Below are positions 36,127-46,061 of a stretch of 64,000 nt of DNA, one piece after another. Each line of letters opens with the position of its first letter. Position 1 is the stretch's first letter. This DNA is from Cylicocyclus nassatus. Its lineage: Eukaryota > Nematoda > Chromadorea > Rhabditida > Strongylidae. Under the pieces are notes generated by a model, which made no database searches, had not been told where the DNA came from, and saw nothing but the letters and a program-made list of their open reading frames with translations. The position numbers were made by a program, and so were the translations under genes. The stretch spans positions 31,235,554-31,299,553 of the forward strand of contig CATQJL010000001.1 in NCBI GenBank assembly GCA_958299035.1. The letters run 5' to 3'.

Positions 36127-36859
36127 TCTTATATATAAAGCTGAATATCTGTTTGTATGTCTGTATGTATGTCTGTATGTCAGTGGCGGTCCCAGGATTT
36201 CGGACCGGGGAGGGGGGGGGGGGGAGCGCGGCAAAAACTTTTTTCTAATGAAGGTGCGTGGCGTTAGCCACGCACTCCGAAAAAAATTTAGGGGTGCTTC
36301 TCAAAATTTTTGCGGGTCCCCAACCCCTAAAATCTGGAAAAAGGGGGCGTGGCGTCAGCCACGCCCCCGAAAAAATTTTTTTATAGGGCTAGTTTGAATT
36401 TTTAAAAATTTTTAAAAATTGTTTTAATTGTTTACAAAAATAAACAAGTCATTTGCACATTTTTATAGCCCACGTAAGTAAATTTCAAAAATTTCGCGAC
36501 CCATTCTCGGGAGGGGGGGGGGCGCGCCCCCCCCCCCCCCCCGCCCCCCCCCCTCGGTCCGCCACTGCTGTATGTCTGTCTGTCTGTCTGTACGTATGTT
36601 CCGAATAGAAAATTCGATTTCTGAACCGATCCGGACCAAACTTGGCACGCAGCATGCTCGATTACACCCCTCTGCCAAATTCCAGCCCCCTAGCTCAAAT
36701 TTTGCAAAAAATCGATAAAACCGACATCGATCGATAACGAAAAGTGGACTGTGACACCCGCCGGGGCCCCAAGTGTATGTGTGCCAAGTTTGGTCCGGAT
36801 CGGTTAAGAAATGGAATTTTCTATTCGGAACATACGGCGGAGCTGGGTAAGCCAGCTAG
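36127..36859 (+). mobile_element. Helitron-like element H5 with visible empty site
   Basis: Starts TCTTATATATAAAGCTGAAT after A (36126) and ends GGGTAAGCCAGCTAG before T (36860). Block B has the intact target GATCATTACTTATAATAAC at 56867-56885. The element therefore sits exactly between A and T with no target duplication, as Helitrons do. The 3' end can fold AGCTGG-GTAAG-CCAGCT. The interior includes poly-G/poly-C runs, GTGGCG(t)(t/c)AGCCACGC hairpins and one satellite unit. No Rep/helicase, so non-autonomous. Confidence 0.85.
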
Positions 36860-36898
36860 TTACTTATAATAACAGGCTAAGGATGTTTACGTGACTTT

Positions 36899-36966
36899 TT
36901 GTGTGTGTGTATGTGTGTGTATGTGTGTGTATGTGTGGGTATGTGTGGGTATGTGTGTGTGTATGT
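36899..36966. repeat. GTGTGTAT microsatellite
   Basis: (TGTGTGTA)n-type tract about 70 bp long, at the position where block B has a much longer tract (56905-57490). Confidence 0.9.
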
Positions 36967-37560
36967 ATCTTGTCCTACAGGAGCGTGCGGGCCATTTTGA
37001 CCGAGTGGGCGGGTTTCTAACGGAATGGGCGGGTCGGCCAAAAGGGATGGTCGTCCGCCAGCGAACCTCGATGCACTTTGACCGAACTCAATCGAGCTAT
37101 TGTGCACGGCAATACACTATATAGAAGGTGCTGGGTTCGGGTTGTAGATGCTCCCCTTGTAGACGACCCTGGCGGCAGGGACCATGTCAGAGTGCAAAAA
37201 TGGGGTCTTCCCGGCTCGGCGGCCGGTTTGATTACCCAACTTTGAAAAAAAAATTGGGCATAGTTTGTTTTTGTATGGGTATGTATCTTGTCCTACAGGA
37301 GCGTGCGGGCCATTTTGGCCGAGTGGGCGGGTCGGCCAAAAAAGATGGTCGGCCGCCAACGAACCTCGATGCACTTTGACCGAACTCAATCGAGCTATTG
37401 TGCACGGCAATACATTATATAGAAGGTGCTAGGTTCGGATTGTAGATGCTCTCCTTGTAGACGACCCTTGCGGCAGGGACCATGTCAGAGTGCAAAAATG
37501 GGGTCTTCCCGGCTCGGCGGCCGGTTTAATTACCCAACTTTTTAAGAAAAAAATTTGGGC
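36966..37560 (+). repeat. Two tandem ~298-bp units containing SL1-like starts
   Basis: Two direct units share TATCTTGTCCTACAGGAGCG at the left. Next come CGAACTCAATCGAGCTATTG and a TATATAGAAGGTGCT box. Then TGTAGACGACCCT, and CGGCTCGGCGGCC immediately before GGTTT(g/a)ATTACCCAAC. The first unit has an additional 20-bp insertion near 37015. Frames here follow the repeat and are not taken as genes. Confidence 0.85.
37225..37256 (+). other. SL1-like 5' sequence in tandem unit 1
   Basis: GGTTTGATTACCCAACTTTG (37225-37244) matches SL1 positions 1-20 except at 6 and 16. CCCAA can pair with TTGGG at 37252-37256 across an A-rich loop. There is no GT donor at the expected place, no clear Sm site and no stem-loop III, so it is at best a degenerate SL RNA relative. 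Confidence 0.4.
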
Positions 37561-37561
37561 T
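37523..37561 (+). other. SL1-like 5' sequence in tandem unit 2
   Basis: GGTTTAATTACCCAA (37523-37537) is identical to the first 15 nt of SL1, then diverges (CTTTTTAAG). CCCAACTTTTT can pair with AAAAATTTGGG just downstream with one mismatch, a stem placed like SL RNA stem-loop I. No GT donor follows. It is followed by a strong hairpin (37570-37615). Confidence 0.45.
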
Positions 37562-37569
37562 GTTTGGGG

Positions 37570-37615
37570 GCCATCGCTCCCAATGTGCGCCATCGCACAC
37601 ACTTGGGAGCGATGG
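37570..37615. other. 14-bp perfect hairpin GCCATCGCTCCCAA
   Basis: GCCATCGCTCCCAA at 37570-37583 pairs exactly with its complement at about 37602-37615. The ~18-nt loop itself contains GTGCGCCATCGCACAC. A looser relative, with GCCATTGGTCCC and GGGGGCCATTGG, follows at about 37638-37670. Confidence 0.65.
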
Positions 37616-37689
37616 CGTACAGTGAATAAGTGTTATGTGCCATTGGTCCCTTTGGGGGCCATTGGACACATGGGGGCGATGGCGCTCAT

Positions 37690-38220
37690 CGTGGACCTTA
37701 CGACTATGCGTAGCTAAGCAACTAAGATTTTGCTAATAGATGCTTGTTCAAAAGCCTTACTAGGGATTCAAATTTGAGCTAAATCAGATCAAGCTGAAGC
37801 GAGTTACGAATTTTCATTAAAAAAATTACATTTTATCTTCATAATGCGAAAAAGCATGTATGAGCAATTTAGAAAAACCTGGAAAGTTCTCAGAACGCTT
37901 TAGAAACGTCATTTGCTTACTCCTTTGTAAAAAACTCTGAAAACTCCGCTGTCCAGTGATAATATCTTTATCACTTATCGTTGATAAAATAATATATTCG
38001 GATCATTTTTGTTGTAAGGTAAGCAAACCATCGTAGGAGAAGTTGTGCAAGTTTTTTAGCCGCGATCCTCACTTTGAAGCAGTTTGTGAGCTGTTATAGG
38101 TTGAATGGATGCATGATGCAATTTTTTTGCCGACCCCTCACTCCGGTAATTGATCGATGACCCAACAAGACAGCTCTTCGCTGTTGAAGTTGAATTTTTT
38201 AAAAATCTGCAACATGTTCA
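37690..38220. other. No recognisable content
   Basis: AT-rich DNA without recognisable frames or repeats. Confidence 0.4.
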
Positions 38221-38610
38221 AAGTAAAAATGAAGTGAGCGGAAGGAAATTTACATGTATCGTATATATAGGAGCATCACAAGTGGGCGGGGCTTACAGTT
38301 TACACCTATTCAGCGTACAATTTCGTAATTCTTCAATTCTGCAGAATTACATGCTGGAAAGCCCAAATAAAAGCTATATGAAGTCAGTGGAAGGAAGTAT
38401 ACATGTATCGGATATAAGGAGCATCAAAAGTGGGCGGGGCTTACAGTTTACAACCTATATAGCGCATAATTCGTAATTCTTCAATTCTGCAGAATTACAT
38501 GCTGGAAAGCCTAAGTAAAGGCTAAATGGAGTCGCTGGAAGGAAATATTCATAAATTGGGTGTATAGCAGCATCAAAAGTGGGCGGGGCTTAGAGTTTAC
38601 CCCTATAAAG
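38220..38610. repeat. Three tandem ~148-bp units with GTGGGCGGGGCTTA
   Basis: Each unit contains GGAAG(g/t)A(a/t)(a/t)TA..AT, then GCATCA(c/a)AAGTGGGCGGGGCTTA, then TTACATGCTGGAAAGCC. The GTGGGCGGGGCTT core lies at about 38281, 38430 and 38578. The same core also appears at 39190 and at 52910-53010 inside the TTAA element. Confidence 0.8.
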
Positions 38611-39000
38611 CGATAAAATCGATATTTTAGAGTTAGTGAACCACCAAAACCTCAAAAATCGCTAAAACCGATATTTTTGAGGGCGCGAAATCCCGAAAAT
38701 TGGCAAAAATTGATAAATTCGATATTTCGCAAACTCCAAAAGCTCAAAAATCGATAAAATCGATATTCTGGAGGTTGCGAAAACCCGAAAATTGGCAAAA
38801 ATCGATAAAATCGGTATTCTGGAGGCGCGAAATTCCTAAAATTGGCAAAAATTGATAAATTCGATATTTCGCAAACTCCAAAACCTTAAAAATCGTCAGA
38901 ATCGATATTCTGGAGGTTGCGCAATCCCGAAAGTCGATAAAATCGGAGATTTGGAGAATTTGGAGATTTCGCAACCTCAAAAATTTCGATTTTGCCAATT
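38610..39000. repeat. ATCGATAAAATCGATATT satellite
   Basis: Degenerate units built from 'AAAATCGATAAAATCGATATT', 'TGGAGG(t/c)(t/g)(g/c)GCGAAA' and 'CCCGAAAATTGGCAAAAAT', with a period near 60-66 bp. The 90-codon minus frame (38744-39016) is only a translation of the satellite. Confidence 0.75.
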
Positions 39001-40884
39001 CTGAAGATTCACACACCCACCTTCAAACCCCAAGGCTCCATTCACTTCATTAGACTCCACCCACTCAACCGCAAGCCCCCCTTTTCCTCCCAACTCTACA
39101 AAATGAGCGAAAAACTAAGCGAAAATTTTGAAAAAGTGCGGAAGAACCTCACTTTTAGTGCTATTATACAGCTAAAACTCGTCCAAACAAGCCCCGCCCA
39201 CTTTATTCTCCACAACACGATCAAAATTGAAGAAAATAAGGAAAAATAAGGAAAAATGAGAAAAAATAAGGAAAAATCGCGTTTTCCTAACACTATTTAC
39301 CCCCTTTCTAGCCGTTTCTAGCCCCTCACCCGGTCCCGATGGCCGCCGGGTAACTATCACAAGCGCTGCAGGAATAAAGAGAGGGAAAAAAATGAGGGGG
39401 AGAAAGAGGAGAAATTGCGAGACCTGAACTAAAAAAAACACCCGAACTAAAAAAAGACCTAAAAAAAGACAAGTCCGGGAAGTTTTATAGATGGGCTCCC
39501 ACAGAGGGAGCCCCTACATTTTCTCCGATTTATATGTGGTGTTCCCCTTGAATACGAATAGAAGAATGGCTATACCAGGACGTCATCCCTACTCTCCACG
39601 CACATAAAATTCAAAATATGCACCATCGCTTTTATATAGCGCCTCCTACAGGAAATCTCTAGGCACGAGCTACCCCTAGAAAAATAGAGCTACCAAAAGT
39701 ATATGTCAATGACCACATTAGATTACTCCAGCCCTGCAACTTGTAGAGATATAAGGGCGCAAACTCGCCCTTACTGACAGATTGCCCAAGTTCGGCTGTC
39801 AATTACGCACTTTTATTGGAAATTTGTTCTTCTACAACCTTTTCTCCAAAAATCACATTCTCAGAGATCTGTCCAAAAAACAAGCCCCAGCCCCATATCT
39901 ATAATATTCGCAGATATTAGCCCCCCATCATGCATGCTCAGGTTGTAAAATCGGCCCCTTCAAAGTTGCCCCGTAATTCCTCCAAAAATCACGTTAGACG
40001 CAACTCTTACATATATACACACTAAATCTTTTGTGGCTCCTAAAGTGCAGTTTAGACCTACTTTGACGAATTTTCAAGTTGAAATTTTGAAGCTTTATCA
40101 TCCATGGAGGGAGTCTCGGGATCAAATACTCTCAAGTAGCATGGAAAAGGTGCAGCACATCGATGCCTTCTAAATGCTATTCCACTACGTTCTTGGGGCG
40201 TTTTGAGCATCTGTCAGCCGTGATAAGCCCTTTTCAAGCTCAAATTAGGAGTTGCACTGAAAATACCTCCGTATCTCAACAAAAAATTTTTGTTCAAAAT
40301 CCTTGCCCTGCTTATCCACTAACCACACGTCCAACCTAAACGACGCAACACACGAATCATCTATAACTCTAAGTAAAATTTTACGTGAACATATAGTATG
40401 TGTATGTGCAACGATATGACGCCAAAGTTTGTATGCGAACGGAGAGCGGCTAGTGAAAACATAGTATGAAAAAATATGAAAAACTTATGTGAACGGAACG
40501 GGTAATTAGCATTTTTTCCGAGAATTTCGCAAAACTGGTAAATGAAGATGTGTCAAACGGCTCGTTTAAACGCGCAGATGAACGATATGGTATGAAACTT
40601 GGTAAGTATATGCACACGGGCTTGCAGGGCTTAACTGAGGAGTTTCATTAAAAAATTATGTGAGTGAAGGTTGTGGCAAACTTTTTTCTGAAAATTTTGC
40701 GCTACCAAAGAAATGGAAAAATGGCTCGTTTGCAACGCAGAGGTAACGAAATCGCGCGGGATTCGGTGTGTATATGCGCAATAGGACTAAGTAATAAAGT
40801 ATGAAATATTATGAAAAACTTATGTGAATGAAGAGCGTGCTTAACTAATTTCCAAATTAGGTCGGCATTTGCCGACCTAATTAC
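39001..40884. other. No recognised gene; small hairpin and degenerate repeats
   Basis: GGGCTCCC (39493-39500) and GGGAGCCC (39506-39513) form a tight hairpin. Between about 40430 and 40850, phrases such as ACTTATGTGAA(c/t)G(g/a)A and GTATATGCGCA/GTATATGCACA recur two or three times, a degenerate tandem pattern. Open frames are short and unrecognised. Confidence 0.4.
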
Positions 40885-40886
40885 TC

Positions 40887-41074
40887 AAAATTTGAGTAAC
40901 TTTGGTTTTCAGCTTCTATCTCCTTCATTTGTCACAGTAAGAACAACTGGGGCACCGATGCAAAGAGCATGAGTTCCTCTCTTACATAGGATTTGGTCGT
41001 ACAAATCCGTTAAGAATCTAAAGAGTCATGAACTTTTGAAAATGATGCGAACGAACTTTCGGGACAACTTAATA
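40887..41074. repeat. Second copy of a mariner-type right end
   Basis: Nearly identical to 22910-23092, from TTTGAGTAA to the terminus GAACTTTCGGGACAACTTAA. Only the right end is present. The left junction at about 40885 follows GTCGGCATTTGCCGAC, a short inverted repeat. Confidence 0.7.
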
Positions 41075-41295
41075 TACCCTAAAATCCGGCATATAAGATC
41101 GGCCTTATCTATTTTTTGACACAAAAAATTGATAAAAAAATTGCCCTATGCGCTGACAGAAGTCTAGCAGATCTGCTGCGGTCTGTTAGGAGGATTCATC
41201 TGCTAGACTTCTGGCAGCACAGAGGGCGATTTTTTTATCAATTTTTTGTGTCAAAAAATAGATAAGGCCGATCTTATATGCCGGATTTTAGGGTA
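41075..41295. mobile_element. Foldback element, ~98-bp arms
   Basis: Arms 41075-41172 and 41198-41295 are inverted copies with about five differences. The outer ends are TACCCTAAAATCCGGCATAT and complement, and the spacer is ~25 bp. It is bounded by TATA-like sequence, consistent with TA or a related target. No coding. Confidence 0.8.
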
Positions 41296-41891
41296 TATAT
41301 TAGGTTGGCACATACGTTTTGCAACTTTTTTTTATAACTCGTGTGTTTTGCGATGTGGCGATTCTATTTTCTGGTATTATAATTATGGTATTGTTCTGCC
41401 ACGTGTCTAAAAAATTTGACATGTCATCTACACGTTTAACAGGCTTCACCAAGAGTTCTTGTTACCGCCTAGCAATGTAAGTTCAATCTGTTTTTTTAGT
41501 CAATTTTGGCCTCGTTCATCAATCAGTTTCAAAGTGAACATTGCTGTAATAATAATGACATATCAATTAATCTCGGCATCGTATAAGTGTATATATCTTT
41601 CACTGATTTGTTCAGTTGCACAAGATTGGTATATTTCTTTATTTGACCGACGTTTCGGCAATATCGCCTTCTTCGGGGTCTGAAAAAGTATCGAAAAAGG
41701 TCTATAAAAAGGTCTATCACGTGAACTCGATATGGCTATCACACAACACCACCTTAAAGACAATACGGTGTACGAACCGTCGTCGGCAGCCGATCAAAAA
41801 GCAATACCGTCAAATGAACAAAGTATGGGTAAAAGTAGCGAAATTGGAAGGTATACCGAAAGTGTTAGTAACTAATCTCAAGATCGATTTA

Positions 41892-42045
41892 TAGGCCGTC
41901 CGCGCAGGGCGCGGAGAGTGCGCAAGGTGTGTGTTGCGCGTCACTCCTCTTTCCCCGTGCACTCTCGCCGCCTGTTTTTCTCTGCGCTCAACTATCTTCA
42001 CTGGACGCAACAGCGTTGCTCTCCGCGCGCAGCGCGGACAACCTA
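41892..42045. mobile_element. Small GC-rich MITE inside the PLE
   Basis: TAGGCCGTCCGCGCAGGGCG at the left is mirrored at the right (minus strand TAGGTTGTCCGCGCTGCGCG), with TA on both sides. At ~154 bp it interrupts the region just upstream of the RT fingers motif. The start of the 308-codon RT frame therefore lies in this insert, not in the element's true protein. Confidence 0.65.
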
Positions 42046-42047
42046 TA

Positions 42048-42842
42048 CCCATTTGTCCGGTACTGTACACTTTAATAAAAACACATAAGTTATCTCCCAG
42101 CGGTCTTCATTTAAGCAACCCCCAGGACTTCAAAGTTAGACCTATTATTAGCAATATCGGGGGCCCAACTGATAAGATCGCTTGGTATCTTTTGATATTG
42201 TCTCAGCTACTCAAGTATGTCCCTTCGCACCTCCCTAATACTGCTGCGTTTCTGGATCGCCTACGCAGTACGCGCATAGATCAAGAGAGCGTTGTAAAAT
42301 CTTTCGACGTAAATGCGCTCTACACTAATGTTTCAAACCGCGATGCTATGGAAGCTATTTTTGAGCTGTTGCAAGAACACCAATCCTCGCTTGATTTACA
42401 AGGCATTTCTATCAGAGGTATAATGACCCTACTGCATGAGTGCCTTCAATACTCAATATTGCGGTGGTCCGGACACTATTATGAGCAAATTAGAGGCCTT
42501 GCCATGGGACAACGTTTAGCCCCGACGCTAGCTATTGTGTTTAGGTCGAAAGTAGAGGCGCCTGTTCTCGAAAGAAAACCTTTGCTGTATTGTCGTTACG
42601 TGGACGACTGTTTTATCGTATGTCCCACGCAGGCCGAACTTGACCTTTGTTACGAAATACTGAATCAGCAATTTCTGCATATAAAATTGACTCGAGACAG
42701 GCCCACGAATGACTGGCTAGCGTTTCTAAATGTTGAAATTCGATTAATGGACGGTGAATTCAAGACGAGGTGGTATCGCAAGTTAAGTAGTAAAAATAAA
42801 TTAGTGCACCACGTTTCAGCTCATCCCGTTCACAAAAAAAAA
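42048..42842 (+). pseudogene. Penelope-type reverse transcriptase (N-truncated)
   Basis: RT motifs in order: LYTLIKTHKL (cf. the PLE 'YGLPKIHK' box), VRPIISNIGGPT, motif A KSFDVNALYTNV with the catalytic Asp, motif B IRGLAMGQRLAPTLA, motif C RYVDDCFIV with the catalytic Asp pair, and WLAFLNVEIR downstream. The order and the YVDD box are those of Penelope-like RTs. The N-terminal part before LYTL is missing or cut by the MITE. The frame ends at a run of A (42833-42842) where a slip moves the thumb region (SVIGDMYRTA) into another frame. Confidence 0.9.
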
Positions 42843-43568
42843 GTCTGTAATAGGTGATATGTACAGGACAGCTGCAAACGTCTCGTCCGGAAGCAAAGAA
42901 AAAATCTATTCATTAGCACTGGCTGATACGGTAGCAAAATCAAACGGGTTCCCTATCAAAAAGCGCATACATAAAAAGCGCCGACAAAATAGTACCAAAA
43001 AAGCAGAAGCTGAAACTAAGATTCCATTTTGTTTGCCATTTGTGTCAGAAGAATTGAGTATGATAGTCAGAAAGTTATTACAGCAAGCGGAGCTAGAAGA
43101 TTGGGTAAGAGTCGTCGACATACCGCCTGCTAATCTCAAGCATCAGCTTGTTCGCAATCGCGCGTATGACAGACTATGTACGCTCCCAGCTGTAGGATCT
43201 GCCCGTTTGGCAAACAAGCTGATTGTATGGTTTCTGGTGTAGTGTACCGTATTACATGCCAATCATGCAAAGAATCGTATATAGGTGAAACCGGACGCCC
43301 ATTGTGCACACGCATAAAAGAACACTTAAATGGGCTTAGAAGATCAAATCCCACCACGCCGTGGGCATGCACCGCAGACAGCGCCATGAGGACGCAAGTT
43401 TAAGCGTGGAGGTCACAATCTTAGCGTATGAGCCCGAAATCCTAACGCGCAAAGCTTTGGAAGCATTTTGGATCGCGACGGAAAGTCCGAAGATGAATAG
43501 AAAAGATGAGTGCCTGTCCATTACACAAGAGGGCTCCTTACCAGAGTCTCTGTGGCTTCTCCGCTAAC
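42843..43568 (+). pseudogene. PLE connector and GIY-YIG endonuclease (frameshifted)
   Basis: The first part (frame 42859-43242) is a basic linker with KKRIHKKRRQNSTKK. Around 43180-43340 another frame gives the CRICPFGKQADC cysteine pair, then GVVYRITCQSC and YIGETGRPLCTRIKEHL. These are the GIY-YIG core: the VY and YIG tyrosines, Arg in CTRIKEH, and the Cys knuckles usual in PLEs. The C-terminal part (43361-43567) has ALEAFWIATESP and a late Asn. Three frames are needed, so it is inactive. Confidence 0.88.
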
Positions 43569-45120
43569 AGTAGACCGAGACCAAATTACTAGATCTAGAA
43601 GAATGGTGGTCAGTCTTTGGGATAATGTATCCATTGAATTGTTGACAGAGCAATGACCCGATCTTGTCATTTGTACTCTTTTGATTCGCTAACAGGTTGG
43701 ACAATTTGTTTGATCGTGGCGAAGTTGCTGACTGGACAGTTTACATGGTCACGACTTTTTCAGACCCCGAAGAAGGTGATATTGCCGAAACGTCGGTCAA
43801 ATAAAGAAATATACCAATCTTATGCAAGCTGAACAAATCAGTGAAAAATAATGACATACTTTCATCGATGAACAGATAGACTTGTTCAAGACAGAGAAGT
43901 GCGCCAGGATTCCCTTATTTGAAAGCGAAATAAGCAGGAGCAAGGTACTTCAAGCTATCATTTATAGCCTTTTCGGCTAGATACGCACGGCAACAAGAGT
44001 TGAAGAGAATTACATTTTTGAATCATTGCTGAAAGCAAGCTAGAATAAACTCATGATTGTTTTGCACTCATGTAAAACAGGTAAGTAGCTTCAAAATGAC
44101 CACAACTTTTCTTTTATTTCACCGAAAATAGTTTCGAAAAAATATGTGAAAATGGACCAATACGGGTCACTTTTTTTAAGTTATTTTTTTAATCAACATA
44201 CGAACTCGGTACTGATCACTGGTACTGGTTTTATCTTCTTTAGTCTTCTTATAAATTCAAGGAAGAGCATTCACCAACGTCCACAGCAGAGAGAATCTGT
44301 AAGCATTGAAGTAATGTACAGTCTGTAAGTCTAAGGAGTAAAATGGCAAACTAAGTCCTCTCTTGCTGGTCAACGTACCACTAAGATGGTAAGTGACAAA
44401 AAGGTAAGGTTGAAAATTCTCATTCTTGTCGAACTGACGTAAACTGCCTAGAAAAATATTTCGAGAAAGTGAGCGGTATGTAGAGGGTTTGATAAAACGA
44501 CGAACAGACGCAACTTCTTTGGCGTAACTGACAGAGAAACTAATGGAGTATGGGACTATATGTCGCCGGAAATGGGAGGTCCAGTTGGACATCTGCCACA
44601 AATACATCTTTTAGTACATGCACAGGATGAGTATCTGCTGCATCGTCGAAACCCTCCCACTTTCAGCGACACATAGTCCTCTACCAACAAATGATCTTCT
44701 GAGTGCAAGGGAAATTACGAGACTACAAATCAAGTCCTACCCAGAAGTTCTCGGTTGCTAATATTTCCCCTTAACTCTGCAAAGCTATAGAATATTAATT
44801 GGGTTGTTTTTGAGCCACAGCAGACCTTAGCAACTTCTGGTCAATTTTTCCTAGACATACTTATGCTTATAAGAAGAAATTTAACGAAATGGAAAAGAAG
44901 ATGATCAGATAGTAATTGAAAGTTGGGGAGTTTCTCATATTGTCATAATCTTTTCAATCGAGATGATTCCTCTATCAAAAGAGTTTCTGAAAGCAGTACA
45001 CAAAAGTTGTGCCTTGATCCAAACCCTCCTTCCTTACCTGCGATGTCGGACTATGGAAAAATTATAAGCGTTCAAAAGTCCAAATTTTGCAAACATTTTG
45101 CGCCACATACTCAAGAACTA

Positions 45121-45709
45121 CTCAGATAATCGCTGGGGGCAGGCGGTCACGCGATATACGGGCGGGCGGGCACCGGAAAAATAGTTCGCTGATTTCTTGC
45201 GTTCCGCTTGCAGATATTCGGAAGAATTTTAGCGATATTTTAGATGAATGCTTGGAGAACAATTGCGGTTTCCTTATGGATTAGCTGCGGCACAGTGGCC
45301 GCATTCTCGCGGACTTTCCGCGAGAACAAGCAAAATTTTCGGGGGCCGCACGGTTCTTTGTGGAGGACCGCGCAGCCCCCAGGTACTTTCCGCTGAGAGA
45401 AAATACCTCATACTTGAGTAATTAAACCATCGATGACACCTCTGCCATGTAGAGTCTCACGTTTGCTCGGCGTACGCCTGAAACTGCTTAAAAACCGTCC
45501 GAGCGCCAGCTGAAAATTTGACCAGCGCTCGCTGAAAGAGATTATTTGACGAGCGCATGCAGAAAATTCTGTGTTGCTGCCCACTGGCAGAATATGCGAC
45601 AGTAAAGGAGGTACCGCTCGCTGAAGGTTGGGCCGCGCCACAAAATTCTGCTGACCGCTTGCACAAAAGCGCGAGTTTCCGGACCGCCTGCCCCCGGCGG
45701 TTATCTGAG
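45121..45709 (-). mobile_element. SL-carrying TIR element, copy 3 (empty site known)
   Basis: 589 bp, ends CTCAGATAATCGC and complement. Block A has the uninterrupted target CAAGAACTAGTTG (27419-27431) with one TA. Block B has TA on both sides of the insert, so insertion duplicated 2 bp. The copy diverges from copies 1, 2 and 4 but keeps the GCRAGCGS motifs and the RNA gene, on the minus strand. Confidence 0.92.
45304..45428 (-). ncRNA. SL1-like spliced leader RNA gene, copy 3
   Basis: The minus-strand leader (45428-45407) starts GGTTTAATTACTCAAG and ends TATGAG. It matches SL1 at 20 of 22 positions, differing at 12 and 18, and retains SL1's 3' GAG, then GT. Stem-loop I is GGTATTTTC/GAAAGTACC with one U-G pair. 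Stem-loop II is 16 bp with one mismatch. The Sm-like AATTTTG is at 45337-45331, and stem-loop III at 45326-45304 has a 9-bp perfect stem. Its two differences from SL1 are not those of the other copies, so the copies hold separate leader variants. Confidence 0.8.
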
Positions 45710-45953
45710 TAGTTGTTTGAAAACACCTATGTGTCTTCAGTGAATGTGAGCACCCCTTGAAACCTGTACACTAAATATCTTGCTAGTCATGCACACCCAA
45801 GTTAGATCTTATAACATATCATGCATTGATACACCAGTGATTTCATAGATCTAAATGATTTATCTATCAATCTCCAGCTAGCTGTTCGGGCCATTTTTAA
45901 CGATTGCCAGAGCAGGAGAGAACGCCAATTTCGTGTCACCAAACTTCAGAATG

Positions 45954-46061
45954 TCCGATCCGGCAAGTTTGGCCATGTCGAGCAGCAGAGCCCGATCTCG
46001 ACAGGTCGGGCTCCGCTGCCCAGCTGCTGTGCCCGACATGGCAAAACTTGCCAGATCCGAC
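45954..46061. repeat. ~108-bp palindrome, block B copy
   Basis: Counterpart of 27666-27777, with arm TCCGATCCGGCAAGTTTGGC. Differences from the A copy fall in both arms. See that entry for the 5S-like resemblance. Confidence 0.6.

Larger units (their letters stand above)
25284..36962 (+). repeat. Large segmental duplication, block A
   Basis: This stretch is collinear with block B (41298-57490). It starts at a mariner-type terminus (GGTT(a/g)GCACATA..GTTTTGCAACTT) and ends in a GT-rich microsatellite after GGCTAAGGATGTTTACGTGACT. Block A contains the CTCAGA element 26539-27161 and Helitron 36127-36859, which B lacks. It lacks the Penelope element, SL copy 3, the TTAA element and the 53353-55296 element of B. 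By eye the two blocks are most alike at 31-34.5 kb / 49-53.3 kb and less alike in the outer parts. Confidence 0.9.
41563..43846 (+). mobile_element. Penelope-like retroelement (PLE), GIY-YIG type
   Basis: 2284 bp flanked by a perfect 12-bp duplication AATAATGACATA (41551-41562, 43847-43858). Block A has it once, at 25536-25547. The ends are inverted ~90-bp repeats starting TTTCACTGATTTGTTCAG and containing GACCGACGTTTCGGCAATAT. The left end carries a 35-bp extra tail (41563-41597), a typical Penelope feature. Inside are a reverse transcriptase and a GIY-YIG endonuclease, both frame-broken, and a small inserted MITE. Dead but fairly recent. Confidence 0.92.

Noticed and set aside
38744..39016. 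90-codon minus frame with repeated IDFIDF-type residues
   Set aside because: Translation of the ATCGATAAAATCGAT satellite.
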